A stretch of 64,000 bases of DNA, from contig NZ_BDHH01000010.1 in the NCBI RefSeq assembly GCF_001748365.1, positions 62,001 through 126,000 of the forward strand. The letters are read 5' to 3'. Below, in pieces: positions 34,648-44,136 of the stretch. Below the pieces are notes generated by a model, which worked only from the letters and a program-made list of their open reading frames with translations, searched no databases and had not been told where the DNA came from. Within the stretch, counting starts at the first letter, position 1. Each line of letters starts with the position of its first letter. The stretch comes from Fusibacter sp. 3D3. Its GTDB lineage: Bacteria > Bacillota > Clostridia > Peptostreptococcales > Acidaminobacteraceae. Both the position numbers and the translations under genes were made by a program.

Positions 34648-34793
34648 TCAAAAGCGTATACTCAGTCCGCTGCGCTGCCTTCGTAACCCTTGCAATCCTA
34701 TCGGATTGCATTCAGTAGGAGTCCAGACTCCCATTGAATTAGGGAGATGAACCCCCACTTTTTAAAGTGGGGGTTCATCTCCCCAAGGGTTAT
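34648..34793 (-). repeat. R2 structured repeat, copy a
   Basis: Read on the minus strand, AACCCTTG (34791-34784) pairs with CAAGGGTT (34692-34685), closing a junction. The junction carries a ~20-bp perfect hairpin (GGGGAGATGAACCCCCACTT arm), a GGGAGTC/GACTCC hairpin with ATTCA/TGAAT ends, and a GCAATCC/GGATTGC hairpin. A tail (CGAAGG...GACTGAGTATACGCTTTTGAT) follows. The element starts at the htpG stop codon (TAA lies within its TATAACCC start) and separates htpG from its terminator. A closely similar copy lies at 62553-62702. An extra GGGAG/CTCC hairpin remnant lies at 34624-34647. Confidence 0.8.
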
Positions 34794-36787
34794 AGTAACC
34801 TTGATAAAAGCGTGTTGCTACGTTTGATGAATTTGGTCATCGCATCTGGAGAGAGTTGAGAATGTGCAATTAATGCCAGATCGTATAACTGTTCCATGAT
34901 CAATTGGCCCATTTCATCTACGTGATAATGTGTTTCAGTAACGGTTTTGGTAGCGGGTTCGACAACTTCTGCTGCATCTGAATCCTTAGAAGCTTTGGCA
35001 TCTGTATTTGGGACCTCTTTTTCGATGGTCTCTTTGTATTCGCCAATGTGTGACATTAGATATTTTACAAGTGGATGCTTATGGTTGAGCAGTAACGTTG
35101 TTTCAGGTTTAAACATGTTTGGATCAAGACCGCCCATGCTACCCATACCATACATTTTCATCATGTCTTGCATTCTTCTTGCTTCTTCAGAAAGGGTCAT
35201 CATACTTGCAATAGAAGCATCCTTCATGTTTTCAATTTTGAGTGTGACTTTTTCAAGACCCACTGCTGATTTGAAAGCACCTGTTAAGTCTGCCTGTAAT
35301 GTTTTGATGTGTTCTGGATCTATGCTATCATCAGACTCTTTCATATGCTCCGTTAAATCAGAATCAACTCTTGTAAAGCTAACGCCTTCATTTTTAGCTT
35401 CCATGTGTGAGATGAACGCCGTATCAATACTGTGTTCCAAAACAACTGCGTTGAGCTCATGTGCTTTAAAGAGGTTAATGTACTGAGATTGCAAGAGTCT
35501 GTCGGTTACATAATAAATCTTTTTCTCTTCAGAATTTTCAAGATATTCGTCCAGTGTGACATATTTATCGTATATGCTTTTGAACAAGTAAATCTTTTGA
35601 ATACTTTCAAAGAATTTTTCGTCTTTAAGCCCACCAAATTTTATGAATGGGTTAATATCATCCCAGAAGCCTTCGAATATTTCACGCTCTGTTTTAAATA
35701 AGCCATTGAGCTTATCGCCAACTTTCTTAGTGATATAATTGGAAATCTTACGGACAAAGCCATCGTTTTGAAGGAAACTTCTTGAGACGTTAAGCGGTAA
35801 GTCTGGACAATCAATCACGCCTTTTAAGAGCAATAAAAATTCAGGAATAACTTCTTTGATGTTGTCGGCAACAAATACTTGTGAGTTGTATAGTTTGATT
35901 TGACCTTCAAGACTGTCAAATTCAGTATTAAATTTAGGGAAATACAAGATCCCTTTTAAATTGAATGGGTAATCCATATTGAGATGAATCCAGAATAAAG
36001 GCTCTTTAAAATCTTTAAAAGTTGTTCGATAGAACTCTTTGTATTCTTCATCAGTACAATCGCTTGGCGCTTTAGCATAGAGCGGTAAAACGGTGTTCAG
36101 AGGCTTTGGTTCTTCAATGATCACATGACCCTCTTCATCCTCTTTGAGCGCTTTGCCGACCACAGTGAGGTAAATTTCGTATGGCATAAAAGAACAATAT
36201 TTTTGAATGGTTTCTTTTAAAGTGAATTCATTTAAAAAGTCTTTGCCATCATCGCCCACGCGCAAGATAATTTCCGTACCTCTAGTTTGGCGGGTACCTT
36301 CTTGCATTTCGAATTCAGTACCCCCTTCACAATGCCAAAGCACTGGTTTGGCATCCTTCTTATAAGAAAGGGTATGGATTTCCACTTTTTCTGCAACCAT
36401 GAAAGCGGAGTAAAAACCTAAACCAAAATGACCAATAATCTGTTCTTTGTCAGATTTATCCTTATATTGATTGAGAAAGTCCTCGGCACCAGAAAAAGCA
36501 ATTTGATTGATGTATTTTTTTATTTCCTCATCCGTCATCCCAAGTCCATTATCCGAAATGGTGATTGTCTTTGCAGCTTCATCAAGCATCACATCAATTT
36601 TGAATGTAGGGTTTTCCTCAAGTTTAGTTTCGTTCATCATTGAAAGTTGCTTTAATTTTGTAATGGCATCACTGGCATTTGATATGAGTTCTCTTACGAA
36701 GATATCATGATCTGAGTAAAGCCATTTTTTAATAATTGGGAAAATATTTTCACTGTGAATGGATAAACTCCCTTTTTCCATTGACAT
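34790..36787 (-). CDS. htpG: HtpG, bacterial Hsp90 chaperone
   Basis: 665 aa, slightly longer than the usual ~625-635. The N-terminal GHKL ATPase (1-220) has ELISNASDAITKLK, ISDNGLGMT, GHFGLGFYSAFMVA and GTEI. The middle domain has LPLNVSRSFLQND, and the C-terminal dimerisation domain is preceded by a variable insert rich in charged residues (~590-620, PNTDAKASKDSDAAEV). This ATP-dependent chaperone acts in the cytosol. AAAGGAGTGA precedes the ATG. A TTGACA/TATCAT promoter and a perfect CIRCE lie upstream, so HrcA control is expected. Confidence 0.96.
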   Translation of the reverse strand: MSMEKGSLSIHSENIFPIIKKWLYSDHDIFVRELISNASDAITKLKQLSMMNETKLEENPTFKIDVMLDEAAKTITISDNGLGMTDEEIKKYINQIAFSGAEDFLNQYKDKSDKEQIIGHFGLGFYSAFMVAEKVEIHTLSYKKDAKPVLWHCEGGTEFEMQEGTRQTRGTEIILRVGDDGKDFLNEFTLKETIQKYCSFMPYEIYLTVVGKALKEDEEGHVIIEEPKPLNTVLPLYAKAPSDCTDEEYKEFYRTTFKDFKEPLFWIHLNMDYPFNLKGILYFPKFNTEFDSLEGQIKLYNSQVFVADNIKEVIPEFLLLLKGVIDCPDLPLNVSRSFLQNDGFVRKISNYITKKVGDKLNGLFKTEREIFEGFWDDINPFIKFGGLKDEKFFESIQKIYLFKSIYDKYVTLDEYLENSEEKKIYYVTDRLLQSQYINLFKAHELNAVVLEHSIDTAFISHMEAKNEGVSFTRVDSDLTEHMKESDDSIDPEHIKTLQADLTGAFKSAVGLEKVTLKIENMKDASIASMMTLSEEARRMQDMMKMYGMGSMGGLDPNMFKPETTLLLNHKHPLVKYLMSHIGEYKETIEKEVPNTDAKASKDSDAAEVVEPATKTVTETHYHVDEMGQLIMEQLYDLALIAHSQLSPDAMTKFIKRSNTLLSRLL

Positions 36788-36839
36788 AAAATCACTCCTT
36801 TTCTAAATCGTTTTGTCTCAAATGAGACTTTCTAAAAAT

Positions 36840-36868
36840 ATGATAGGCTTTTAGAGGCAAAATGTCAA
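36840..36868 (-). promoter_or_regulatory. htpG promoter
   Basis: Minus strand TTGACA (36868-36863), 17-bp spacer, TATCAT (36845-36840), about 53 bp before the htpG ATG. Confidence 0.8.
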
Positions 36869-36875
36869 GTAAAAA

Positions 36876-36902
36876 TTAGCACTCGATAATATAGAGTGCT
36901 AA
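36876..36902. promoter_or_regulatory. CIRCE operator (HrcA binding site)
   Basis: Perfect TTAGCACTC - 9 bp - GAGTGCTAA. It lies 7 bp upstream of the htpG -35 box rather than over the start site. The 36903-37054 remainder holds a possible TATAAT near 36975 for the CBS gene. Confidence 0.92.
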
Positions 36903-37054
36903 CAATTCTGAAGATTGTTCGATTTGAGCATCATAAATGTAACAAAAGTTCTCATACTATAGACATTAAATAAATGATATAATTGTTATGTTGTAAAAGA
37001 TTTGGGCATAAATAAATTAATATTGAAATTATAGTTTTTGAAAGGAGATACAGG

Positions 37055-37693
37055 ATGAGAATTAGAGCAATTATGACACCCGTTAACAAATTACTGGTAT
37101 TATCGACTACGGATTCTGCTGGAAAAGCACTCAAATTGATTGAAGAGAATGATTTTTTATCTTTGCCAGTCGCTGAAGAACGTCACTTTATAGGATTTCT
37201 TTCAAAACAATTTATCTATGAAACGTATTTCAAGGAAAATCAATCGGACTTTGAGGCCTTTTTAAAAAGACCTGTCAAAGAATTTATTCACAACAGAGTA
37301 GAATGTGTTAAGCAGGATTTATTAGTAGAAGAAGCGGCGGATATCTTCTTTAAAAATAAAGTTAGATTTTTACCTGTGGTAAATGAGCTCAATGAGTTTA
37401 TAGGTATTTTAACACAAAAATCACTTTTTGGTGTAATCACTAAAGTGTATGGTCTTAAAGATCCTAAAATATCCATATTTACAGATGATTTCAAGGGTAC
37501 TTTGGCTAAAATTTCAGAAATTATATCCAAAAATGGTGGCAATATAACTAATATTGCCTTGTTTGATACCGAAGTCATGGGCATTCAAGAGATTTCTGTG
37601 CGCATTGTAGGGCAAGATATTCATGTGATTGCAAAAAAACTTGAAGACAGAGGTTTCAAGGTTAGAGATATCGTTGAGGGCATAGTGGATTAA
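37055..37693 (+). CDS. tandem CBS domain and ACT domain protein (AcuB-like)
   Basis: 212 aa. Two CBS repeats (1-60 and ~70-130; LKLIEENDFLSLPVAEERHFIGFL and FFKNKVRFLPVVNELNEFIGIL) are followed by an ACT-like domain (~140-210; FKGTLAKISEIISKNGGNITNIAL). CBS pairs bind adenine nucleotides and ACT domains bind amino acids, so this is probably a metabolic sensor without catalytic activity. It resembles AcuB in layout, but no acuA/acuC genes are nearby. A GAAAGGAG site precedes the ATG. Single gene closed by a terminator. Confidence 0.85.
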   Translation: MRIRAIMTPVNKLLVLSTTDSAGKALKLIEENDFLSLPVAEERHFIGFLSKQFIYETYFKENQSDFEAFLKRPVKEFIHNRVECVKQDLLVEEAADIFFKNKVRFLPVVNELNEFIGILTQKSLFGVITKVYGLKDPKISIFTDDFKGTLAKISEIISKNGGNITNIALFDTEVMGIQEISVRIVGQDIHVIAKKLEDRGFKVRDIVEGIVD

Positions 37694-37709
37694 GATCTGT
37701 ATGCGCCTA

Positions 37710-37770
37710 AAAAGAGAACTGTACTCATAATTTTCACAAAAATTATGAGTATGGAGCTCTTTTTTTTTGA
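37710..37770 (+). terminator. intrinsic terminator after the CBS-ACT gene
   Basis: Nested stems AAAGAG/CTCTTT and ACTCATAATTTT/AAAATTATGAGT, then nine T. The stretch from here to 37962 holds only a TATAAT at 37811-37816 beside a small dyad ACACG..CGTGT. Confidence 0.85.
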
Positions 37771-37962
37771 AATTGCAAAGTGGTGTTGCGCCCTAAGACA
37801 CGTAATCGTGTATAATAGGACTATAGTTTGAATAAAAGTGAACATTCTGATAAAAAATAGTTCGAAAGTCATGAAAAAACTATTTTATATATGGAAACAT
37901 AAAGAAATAAAATATATAATAAAGAAGGCTGTGTCTAGAAAATTTCGAAAGGTGGTGATTCA

Positions 37963-39144
37963 ATGAACAAATTTTATCGACCTTTTATGTTTACTATTGT
38001 GATCTTTGCAATAGGTTTTTTTGTGGACGCTTTGAAACAACCCGTTGATTGGTCCGCTTTTGATATGAGCTTTGTATTGATCGTGCTCGTCTGTGTGATT
38101 TCAGAGACAAATTATCGGTTCAGTCAAAGTTCGATTAAACATTCATTGACAGCACCACTGACTTTATTTCTTATATTTTATAAGCCCTTATTGCTGTGCT
38201 ATTTTGGGGTTCTTATCTTTGAAACGATTGGAAAGGTTGTTAGTGTCAAAAGAGAAGGCGGGTCAAACCACATTCTTGATGAAAAATGGCTTTTTAATGT
38301 AGCACAATTTATATTGCTTATAGCACTTTCCAAATATTATATTGCTCAATTAACCATTTTACCAACAGTTGAGTTTATAACCCATTTGATGATATTAGTT
38401 TTTGCATACAATTTGATCAATACGCTTTTGACGCATTTGGTAATTAGCCTTCATAATAATACCAATCATTTTAAAAGAGGCATTATAAGAAATTTTATAG
38501 CCTATAGTTTCAGCTATTTTATTATTGTAATGGCCCTTATTTTCACTTATGAAGCGTATAATCTATTTGGGTTGATCGTGATCAGTATTTTCGTATTGCA
38601 GACTCAGGGATCAGCGCTTACAAGTCTCACAGCAAAAGAGCTCAATCAACGGTTGAGCGTGGATAAGATGACAAATGCTTTTAATCGAAACTTTTTTGAT
38701 GAGGTTGTTGAATTGAATTTGATTCGGAAAAAGCCGTTTTCTATTTTGTTTATAGATTTGGATGATTTTAAACTCGTAAATGATGCCTATGGTCATGTGA
38801 TCGGAGATGCGTTACTAATCGATTTTGTGGCGATTATAAAGAGTCTTTTAAGACGGGAAAATAGAGTTTTTCGATATGGTGGCGATGAATTCTGCATTAT
38901 TTTCGATAATATGGAGCAGGCTGAAAGTGTTCGGAAAAGACTTGAAGCATTTGTTTTTATGTTTCAAGATGAAAAAAGTGAGACGATGATCTATTATCAT
39001 ATCTCCTTGGGGTTATACGACTATACCGCAGATTCAGACATCACATACAATGAGCTCATCCACCAAGTGGATCAAAATATGTACGATGACAAGCGCCGAA
39101 AAAAGGAAAAAGAAAAGACAGAAACTGTTTTTGAACTATTGTAA
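37963..39144 (+). CDS. membrane diguanylate cyclase (GGDEF)
   Basis: 393 aa. Six or so hydrophobic segments fill residues 5-220 in a pattern like other uncharacterised membrane-GGDEF proteins, followed by a GGDEF domain (~225-385). The active site is FRYGGDEFCIIFD (306-310), with TNAFNRNFFDEV and ILFIDLDDFKLVNDAYGH intact, so c-di-GMP synthesis is expected. No RxxD inhibitory site is seen before the motif. An AAAGGTGGTGA site precedes the ATG. It is transcribed alone and ends in a terminator. Confidence 0.92.
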   Translation: MNKFYRPFMFTIVIFAIGFFVDALKQPVDWSAFDMSFVLIVLVCVISETNYRFSQSSIKHSLTAPLTLFLIFYKPLLLCYFGVLIFETIGKVVSVKREGGSNHILDEKWLFNVAQFILLIALSKYYIAQLTILPTVEFITHLMILVFAYNLINTLLTHLVISLHNNTNHFKRGIIRNFIAYSFSYFIIVMALIFTYEAYNLFGLIVISIFVLQTQGSALTSLTAKELNQRLSVDKMTNAFNRNFFDEVVELNLIRKKPFSILFIDLDDFKLVNDAYGHVIGDALLIDFVAIIKSLLRRENRVFRYGGDEFCIIFDNMEQAESVRKRLEAFVFMFQDEKSETMIYYHISLGLYDYTADSDITYNELIHQVDQNMYDDKRRKKEKEKTETVFELL

Positions 39145-39169
39145 TGCGTGGCTCAAAGAGATCACGATT

Positions 39170-39228
39170 AAAAGAGCTGATGGCATCATTTCTTGAACCA
39201 CATAGAAAGATGCATCAGCTCTTTTTTA
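39170..39228 (+). terminator. intrinsic terminator after the GGDEF gene
   Basis: Stem AAAAGAGCTGATG / CATCAGCTCTTTT with a ~30-nt loop and a T run; may also act on the convergent gene. Confidence 0.82.
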
Positions 39229-39234
39229 TAAAGA

Positions 39235-39945
39235 TTATGTGAACATGTGTTTTTTTCGCTTAGAGCGCCATTGAATCACAAGGTAAATCAAAAGAAAACC
39301 TGCATTGATCAGAAAAAGTGTTCCTAGGCAGTAAACGGTGAAAATCATAAAAAATTCAAGTGGCATCATCTGAAGTAACCGATCTTTTGCAGGATTTAAA
39401 AGCCAAAGATCATTGTAGAATAAGAGTTCGTGAAACTTTCTGAAAGCCATATCAAAATCAGACTGATATAAAATGCCGAGTATAATGAGCGTTATAAAAC
39501 TGGATATAAAAGTTGAAAGCAGTATTTGGGAAAACCGAACCCAAGTTTTGCGCATTCTGTAGAGGGCTAAAACGCCTAGTGTTCCTGTAATACCGAGCAG
39601 AATATTTCTAATTTTTCGAGCTTTTCGGATCAAATTTTTGATATCATTTAAATGTGCTTGTTCTTTTGCGTTAAAATATTCAATTTCTTTGCCATCAAGG
39701 GTTGCAGTGACATGGATATCACCTGCACCTGTATTGATATACGTCACGAGTTCATATGTCACTTTTTCCAAATCTGTAGTGGAAATACCTACGATTTCGT
39801 TGACTTTTAATGCGTTGAAATGTTTAGTATAAAACGAATCGTTAAATGCATAAGCTTCAAATACATATAAATAAGTCAAAACTGAAATGAGGATGCCGAT
39901 CAGAATAATGAGTGCGGTATCAAGTCTATTTGATGGATGTCTCAT
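39235..39945 (-). CDS. DUF1461 (TIGR01906) family membrane protein
   Basis: 236 aa. Four TMs: one near the N-terminus (LIILIGILISVLTYLYVF), two in the middle and one near the C-terminus, with an extracytoplasmic loop after TM1. The conserved block FHELLFYNDLWLLNPAKDRLLQMMP is typical of this family. No function is established. It is followed on the minus strand by nothing else before the terminator, and preceded by the TraX-like gene at 39991, 45 bp upstream, so the two may be an operon. Confidence 0.8.
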   Translation of the reverse strand: MRHPSNRLDTALIILIGILISVLTYLYVFEAYAFNDSFYTKHFNALKVNEIVGISTTDLEKVTYELVTYINTGAGDIHVTATLDGKEIEYFNAKEQAHLNDIKNLIRKARKIRNILLGITGTLGVLALYRMRKTWVRFSQILLSTFISSFITLIILGILYQSDFDMAFRKFHELLFYNDLWLLNPAKDRLLQMMPLEFFMIFTVYCLGTLFLINAGFLLIYLVIQWRSKRKKHMFT

Positions 39946-39990
39946 GTTGCCTCCTATATGAAATCAGAGTCGATGAAAAGCTCTGATAAG

Positions 39991-40665
39991 CTAAATAATA
40001 AAAGTTTTAATCCCCAAAAGAATGATGAGGTGAAGTGGATAAAAAGCATAAAAACTGAGTTTTAGAGTGCCTCGCGTACCATTGTATTTGGACAGCAAGG
40101 GAACCGCTAATAGGGAAGCGTTTTGAATCCATATATGGGGTTGTGACCAGTCGTTATACAAGTAGAGTAGTAAGACCTGATAAAACCCTAAAAGCAGTAC
40201 AAGGCTAAAATAGAGCTTAGTGGGTGCTGCTCTGTAATATCTAAAAATCAAGATCATGCCAATGGCTAAGAAAAAACTATCAAATTGAAAAAAGGTGACA
40301 GCTAAACAAACCATTAGGGTTAAAACAAGCTGAATATACTTGGATTTAATTTGATCCAGTGTCCAAAGTAAAATCAAGCCCGTCGCAAGTGTGAAAAGAA
40401 TATTTTGATAGTCGCTTTCAAAGTAATAGGCATAGGGTATCATGCTAAGAATACCCCAAAAAAGCAATCGCCCCACATAACGTTTTAAGTCATGTGTTTT
40501 TTCATACCCAATGGCGATGAAATAAGCCATTATAGGGAGTGTTAAGCGACCGATAATCCTCAGTACATAGAGATCTTCAAATAATACAGCACCTATATGA
40601 TCGATTACCATAGCGATTATGGCAATACATTTTAATCCCATGGATGAAAACAGTCGCTTTTGCAT
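39991..40665 (-). CDS. TraX family membrane protein
   Basis: 224 aa, about eight hydrophobic segments. The N-terminal block GLKCIAIIAMVIDHIGAV followed by RIIGRLTLPIMAYFIAIGYEKT is diagnostic of TraX-like proteins, whose founding member N-acetylates F pilin. Chromosomal homologues are common in Firmicutes and their substrates are unknown. No conjugation genes are nearby, so this is not evidence of a plasmid. GGGGATTCGC precedes the ATG. Confidence 0.85.
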   Translation of the reverse strand: MQKRLFSSMGLKCIAIIAMVIDHIGAVLFEDLYVLRIIGRLTLPIMAYFIAIGYEKTHDLKRYVGRLLFWGILSMIPYAYYFESDYQNILFTLATGLILLWTLDQIKSKYIQLVLTLMVCLAVTFFQFDSFFLAIGMILIFRYYRAAPTKLYFSLVLLLGFYQVLLLYLYNDWSQPHIWIQNASLLAVPLLSKYNGTRGTLKLSFYAFYPLHLIILLGIKTFII

Positions 40666-40726
40666 GCGAATCCCCTTATTTTTAGGCTATTATAACATAT
40701 TAATTCGAATATGACACGCTGAGTTG

Positions 40727-40755
40727 TTGTATTATTCATTTCATAAAATTATAAT
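40727..40755 (+). promoter_or_regulatory. promoter of the addBA operon
   Basis: TTGTAT (40727-40732), 17-bp spacer, TATAAT (40750-40755), 21 bp before the addB ATG. Confidence 0.6.
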
Positions 40756-40776
40756 GGATACTAGGAGGATGATATC

Positions 40777-43700
40777 ATGTTGAGAATTCTAATGGGTAAA
40801 GCTAAGAGTGGTAAAACCTATACAGTGTACAATGAAATTGAAAAAGCAATTAATTCTGGATTATCAGATCAGGTTATATTATTAGTACCAGAGCAATTCA
40901 CATTGGAAGCAGAAAAAGGACTCCTAAAGCATATTGAGAAGAGCGGTTTTTTAGGCGTTGAAGTGTTGAGCTTTAAGCGCCTTATCCATAAATTGTTAAA
41001 TGAAGTGGAAATGCCTCCACATAAGGAAATTACAACACTGGGGAGAACGATGCTACTTCGAAGTGTCTTTCAGAAAAGTGGTAGATCACTGACATACTAT
41101 AGTGCTGCAAGTCAAAAAAAAGGATTTTTGAATCAATTTAATGATTTTTTAGATGAAATGAAGCACAGCCTTGTGGATGCAAGTTTGATACAAACGGCGT
41201 GCTCTCGTTTAGAGGAAACCTCGCTATTGAGTATGAAATTAAAAGATTTGGCGTTTTTATTAAATGCTTATGAAGAGGCTAAAACAGAAACCTACATGGA
41301 TTCTGTGGATGTGATCACATTTGCACTGGAGCGTATGTCTGAATCCCAAAAACTCAAGCAGTCCCAAATATGGGTGGATGGATTTGACAGCTTCTCTAAA
41401 ATAGAGTACCAAATTTTAGAACAACTTTTGTTATTGTGTGATCATTTAACCATAACTGTACCCTATGGCGAAAATCCTGTTTTTACGCATACGGGGATTT
41501 TATACAGACAATTGATGACACTCGCAAATCAGAATCAGATAGAGATTGCACAATATCTTCTAGAAAGAGCACATTCCAACTGGGAAATTGCACATTTGAG
41601 TGAACAATTGTTAGTATATCCTTATGAGCGTTTAAATAGACCTACCGATTCAATAAAACTTCACATGGCCAACACGGTGGCTTCGGAAGTGGAGCGCGTG
41701 GTAATTGATATCGTTGATTTAGTGAGATACAAAGGGTACAAGTGGCAAGATATAGCTGTAGTCACCAATGATTTGACAGGCTACGAATTTGTGATTAAAC
41801 AACTTTTTACGGAATATAAAGTGCCTTTCTTTTTAGATCGCAAGATGAATATCCTTTCACATCCTTTGGTTCACTTGATCGTCAACAGTTTAAAAACGGT
41901 TCAAAGTCGATTCAAAAGAGAATATGTGATGAGCATGCTTAAAACAGGTTTGCTTGGATTTTCTGTGGATGAAATCAGTATTTTTGAGAACTATATCATC
42001 GAATTTGGCATACAAGGCAATCATTATAAAAAAGCCTTTACTAAAAACTATCAGAAAAGTAGAGCTTATGATTTAGAGCATATCAATCGATTGAGAGCAA
42101 AATTACTTGAAAAGTTGACGCCTTTATTGGAGATTTCCTCTTCTAAAAAACGAGTAGTGAAAACACTTTTAGAGGAAACCTATGCGTTTCTGGTGCTCAA
42201 TGATATTGCCACGATTATCGATCGAGAAGTCCATGATTTTACAGAGAAAGGAGACTATGATTCGGCTCAACTCTTTGCGCAGATTTGGAATGTCGTGATT
42301 GAAACCTTAGATCAAACAGCAGAACTTTTAGGGGATGAATTGCTGTCGCTTGACGAAATCATAGAATTGCTTGAAACCGGTTTTGAACATGCGGAGATCG
42401 GTTTATTACCGCTTTATGAGAACCAAGTGCTCATAGGTTCCCTTGACCGATCAAGAGCGCACGCCATCAAGGCGTTATTTATTATGGGCATAAACGACGG
42501 TATATTACCAGAAACGGGAGGCGATCAACAGTTAATTGCAGAGTATGAAAAAGAACAACTCAAAGAAAAAGGCTTTAATATGATGCTTGATGGTAAAATG
42601 TTTGCAGATAAAGAAAACTATAATATCTATAATGCACTTACAAGACCGAGTGCATCTATTTACTTAAGTTATGCACTCACAAGTAACGCGGGCACTTCGC
42701 TTAGGCCGTCGTATCTCATTCAGAAATTGGTCAAAATCTTCCCTCAATTAGAGCCAACCCATGAGAGGGTACGCGTAGACATGGCTCATAAACCACATCA
42801 TATTGCCACAGCTGAGGGCACTTTTAAGCACCTTGCCATCGAAATGAGAAAATCTGCAGATGGACATAGGATTCATCCCGATTGGGAGACAGCTTTTAAG
42901 TGGTATGCGCAGAATGCGCCAGAGAAGGCGTCTTTACTGCTTGAAGGGTTAACCTTTGAAAATCATGTTGAAAAAATTAACCGCAAAGTGATCGACACGC
43001 TTTATGAATTACCCATTAAGACCAGCGTCTCTCGTTTGGAGCAGTTTATGTGGTGCCCTTTTAAGCATTTTGTATCCTATGGCATAAAGCCGATCACGGT
43101 GAAACGCTACGAAATTACATTCCCCGATGTGGGCATATTATTTCACGGCGCACTTGAGCAATTTGGCAGGACGGTTTATGATCAAAACTTAGTCTGGCAG
43201 GATTTAGATCAAAAGACCTGTGATCAAATGATTGAAAAAATTGTGGAAGACATGGTCGATCATGATATATTCAGTTCGAAATTTCAATATCAATATTTGG
43301 TTCAAAAATTAAAACGCGTTTCTAAACGCGCAATATGGACTTTGACCAAACAACTTAAGCAAGGTGATTTTGTACCGATTGCTTTTGAGATGGCTTTTTC
43401 GGACGAAGGCTATGGTGCGCCACCGATGATCATAGAACTTGCAAATGGGGAAAAATTGATGCTTCGCGGGGTTATCGATCGCGTGGACTTACTTAAAACA
43501 GAACAATCGAGTTATGTAAAGATCATCGATTATAAATCGGGAGGGACCACTTTATCTTTATCGGATATCTATCATGGACTTCAAATGCAATTAATGGTTT
43601 ATCTGAAAGCGTGTCTTGATAACCCAGACTATTTTAGAGTAGCAGATTTAAAGCCAGGGGGTATTTTTTACTTCAAGATTGACGATCCTATGATTCAGTC

Positions 43701-44136
43701 AGCTGAAGCGCTCTCGGAACTCATTGAAGCACAGATTGAAAGTCAGTTGAGACTGGATGGGATAGCACTTGAAGAACCCCTTATTTTAGAGAAAATGGAC
43801 CGGATGCTCATCGAAGAGAACAAGTCAGTGGTGATGAAAGTGAGTTATAAAAAGGATGGCGCATTTACAAAAGATTCAAAGGTGCTACCACTGGAAACTT
43901 TTTATCATATGATTGATCATGTTAAAGAGAAAATTAAGGAAATCGGTATGACGCTACTTGAAGGGGAGATCAGTCCATCCCCCTGTCAAACTGAAGGCAG
44001 AATTGCATGTAATGCATGTGATTATCAATCCTTTTGTCAGTTTGATCCTAAATTTGAGGGCAATTCATATCGCATGTTGCCAAAACTGGATCAAGAAAGT
44101 ATTATTCAAAAAGTAAAGGAGAAATCAAATGCCTAG
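40777..44136 (+). CDS. addB: helicase-exonuclease AddAB subunit AddB
   Basis: 1119 aa. N-terminal Walker A GKAKSGKTYT, an inactivated helicase-like core, and a C-terminal RecB-family nuclease (GVIDRVDL, KIIDYKSGG). The four cysteines of the AddB iron-sulfur cluster are placed as expected: one in MWCPFKHFV (~760), three in CNACDYQSFC and nearby at ~1070-1090. AddAB resects double-strand breaks for RecA-dependent repair and degrades foreign DNA. AGGAGGATGAT precedes the ATG. The stop overlaps addA by 8 bp. addB-addA-cysQ-cobO form one tight operon. Confidence 0.96.
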   Translation: MLRILMGKAKSGKTYTVYNEIEKAINSGLSDQVILLVPEQFTLEAEKGLLKHIEKSGFLGVEVLSFKRLIHKLLNEVEMPPHKEITTLGRTMLLRSVFQKSGRSLTYYSAASQKKGFLNQFNDFLDEMKHSLVDASLIQTACSRLEETSLLSMKLKDLAFLLNAYEEAKTETYMDSVDVITFALERMSESQKLKQSQIWVDGFDSFSKIEYQILEQLLLLCDHLTITVPYGENPVFTHTGILYRQLMTLANQNQIEIAQYLLERAHSNWEIAHLSEQLLVYPYERLNRPTDSIKLHMANTVASEVERVVIDIVDLVRYKGYKWQDIAVVTNDLTGYEFVIKQLFTEYKVPFFLDRKMNILSHPLVHLIVNSLKTVQSRFKREYVMSMLKTGLLGFSVDEISIFENYIIEFGIQGNHYKKAFTKNYQKSRAYDLEHINRLRAKLLEKLTPLLEISSSKKRVVKTLLEETYAFLVLNDIATIIDREVHDFTEKGDYDSAQLFAQIWNVVIETLDQTAELLGDELLSLDEIIELLETGFEHAEIGLLPLYENQVLIGSLDRSRAHAIKALFIMGINDGILPETGGDQQLIAEYEKEQLKEKGFNMMLDGKMFADKENYNIYNALTRPSASIYLSYALTSNAGTSLRPSYLIQKLVKIFPQLEPTHERVRVDMAHKPHHIATAEGTFKHLAIEMRKSADGHRIHPDWETAFKWYAQNAPEKASLLLEGLTFENHVEKINRKVIDTLYELPIKTSVSRLEQFMWCPFKHFVSYGIKPITVKRYEITFPDVGILFHGALEQFGRTVYDQNLVWQDLDQKTCDQMIEKIVEDMVDHDIFSSKFQYQYLVQKLKRVSKRAIWTLTKQLKQGDFVPIAFEMAFSDEGYGAPPMIIELANGEKLMLRGVIDRVDLLKTEQSSYVKIIDYKSGGTTLSLSDIYHGLQMQLMVYLKACLDNPDYFRVADLKPGGIFYFKIDDPMIQSAEALSELIEAQIESQLRLDGIALEEPLILEKMDRMLIEENKSVVMKVSYKKDGAFTKDSKVLPLETFYHMIDHVKEKIKEIGMTLLEGEISPSPCQTEGRIACNACDYQSFCQFDPKFEGNSYRMLPKLDQESIIQKVKEKSNA

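Noticed and set aside
39991-40665. TraX homologue as evidence for a conjugative element.
   Set aside because: TraX-like genes are common on Firmicute chromosomes; no relaxase, type IV secretion or integrase gene is nearby.
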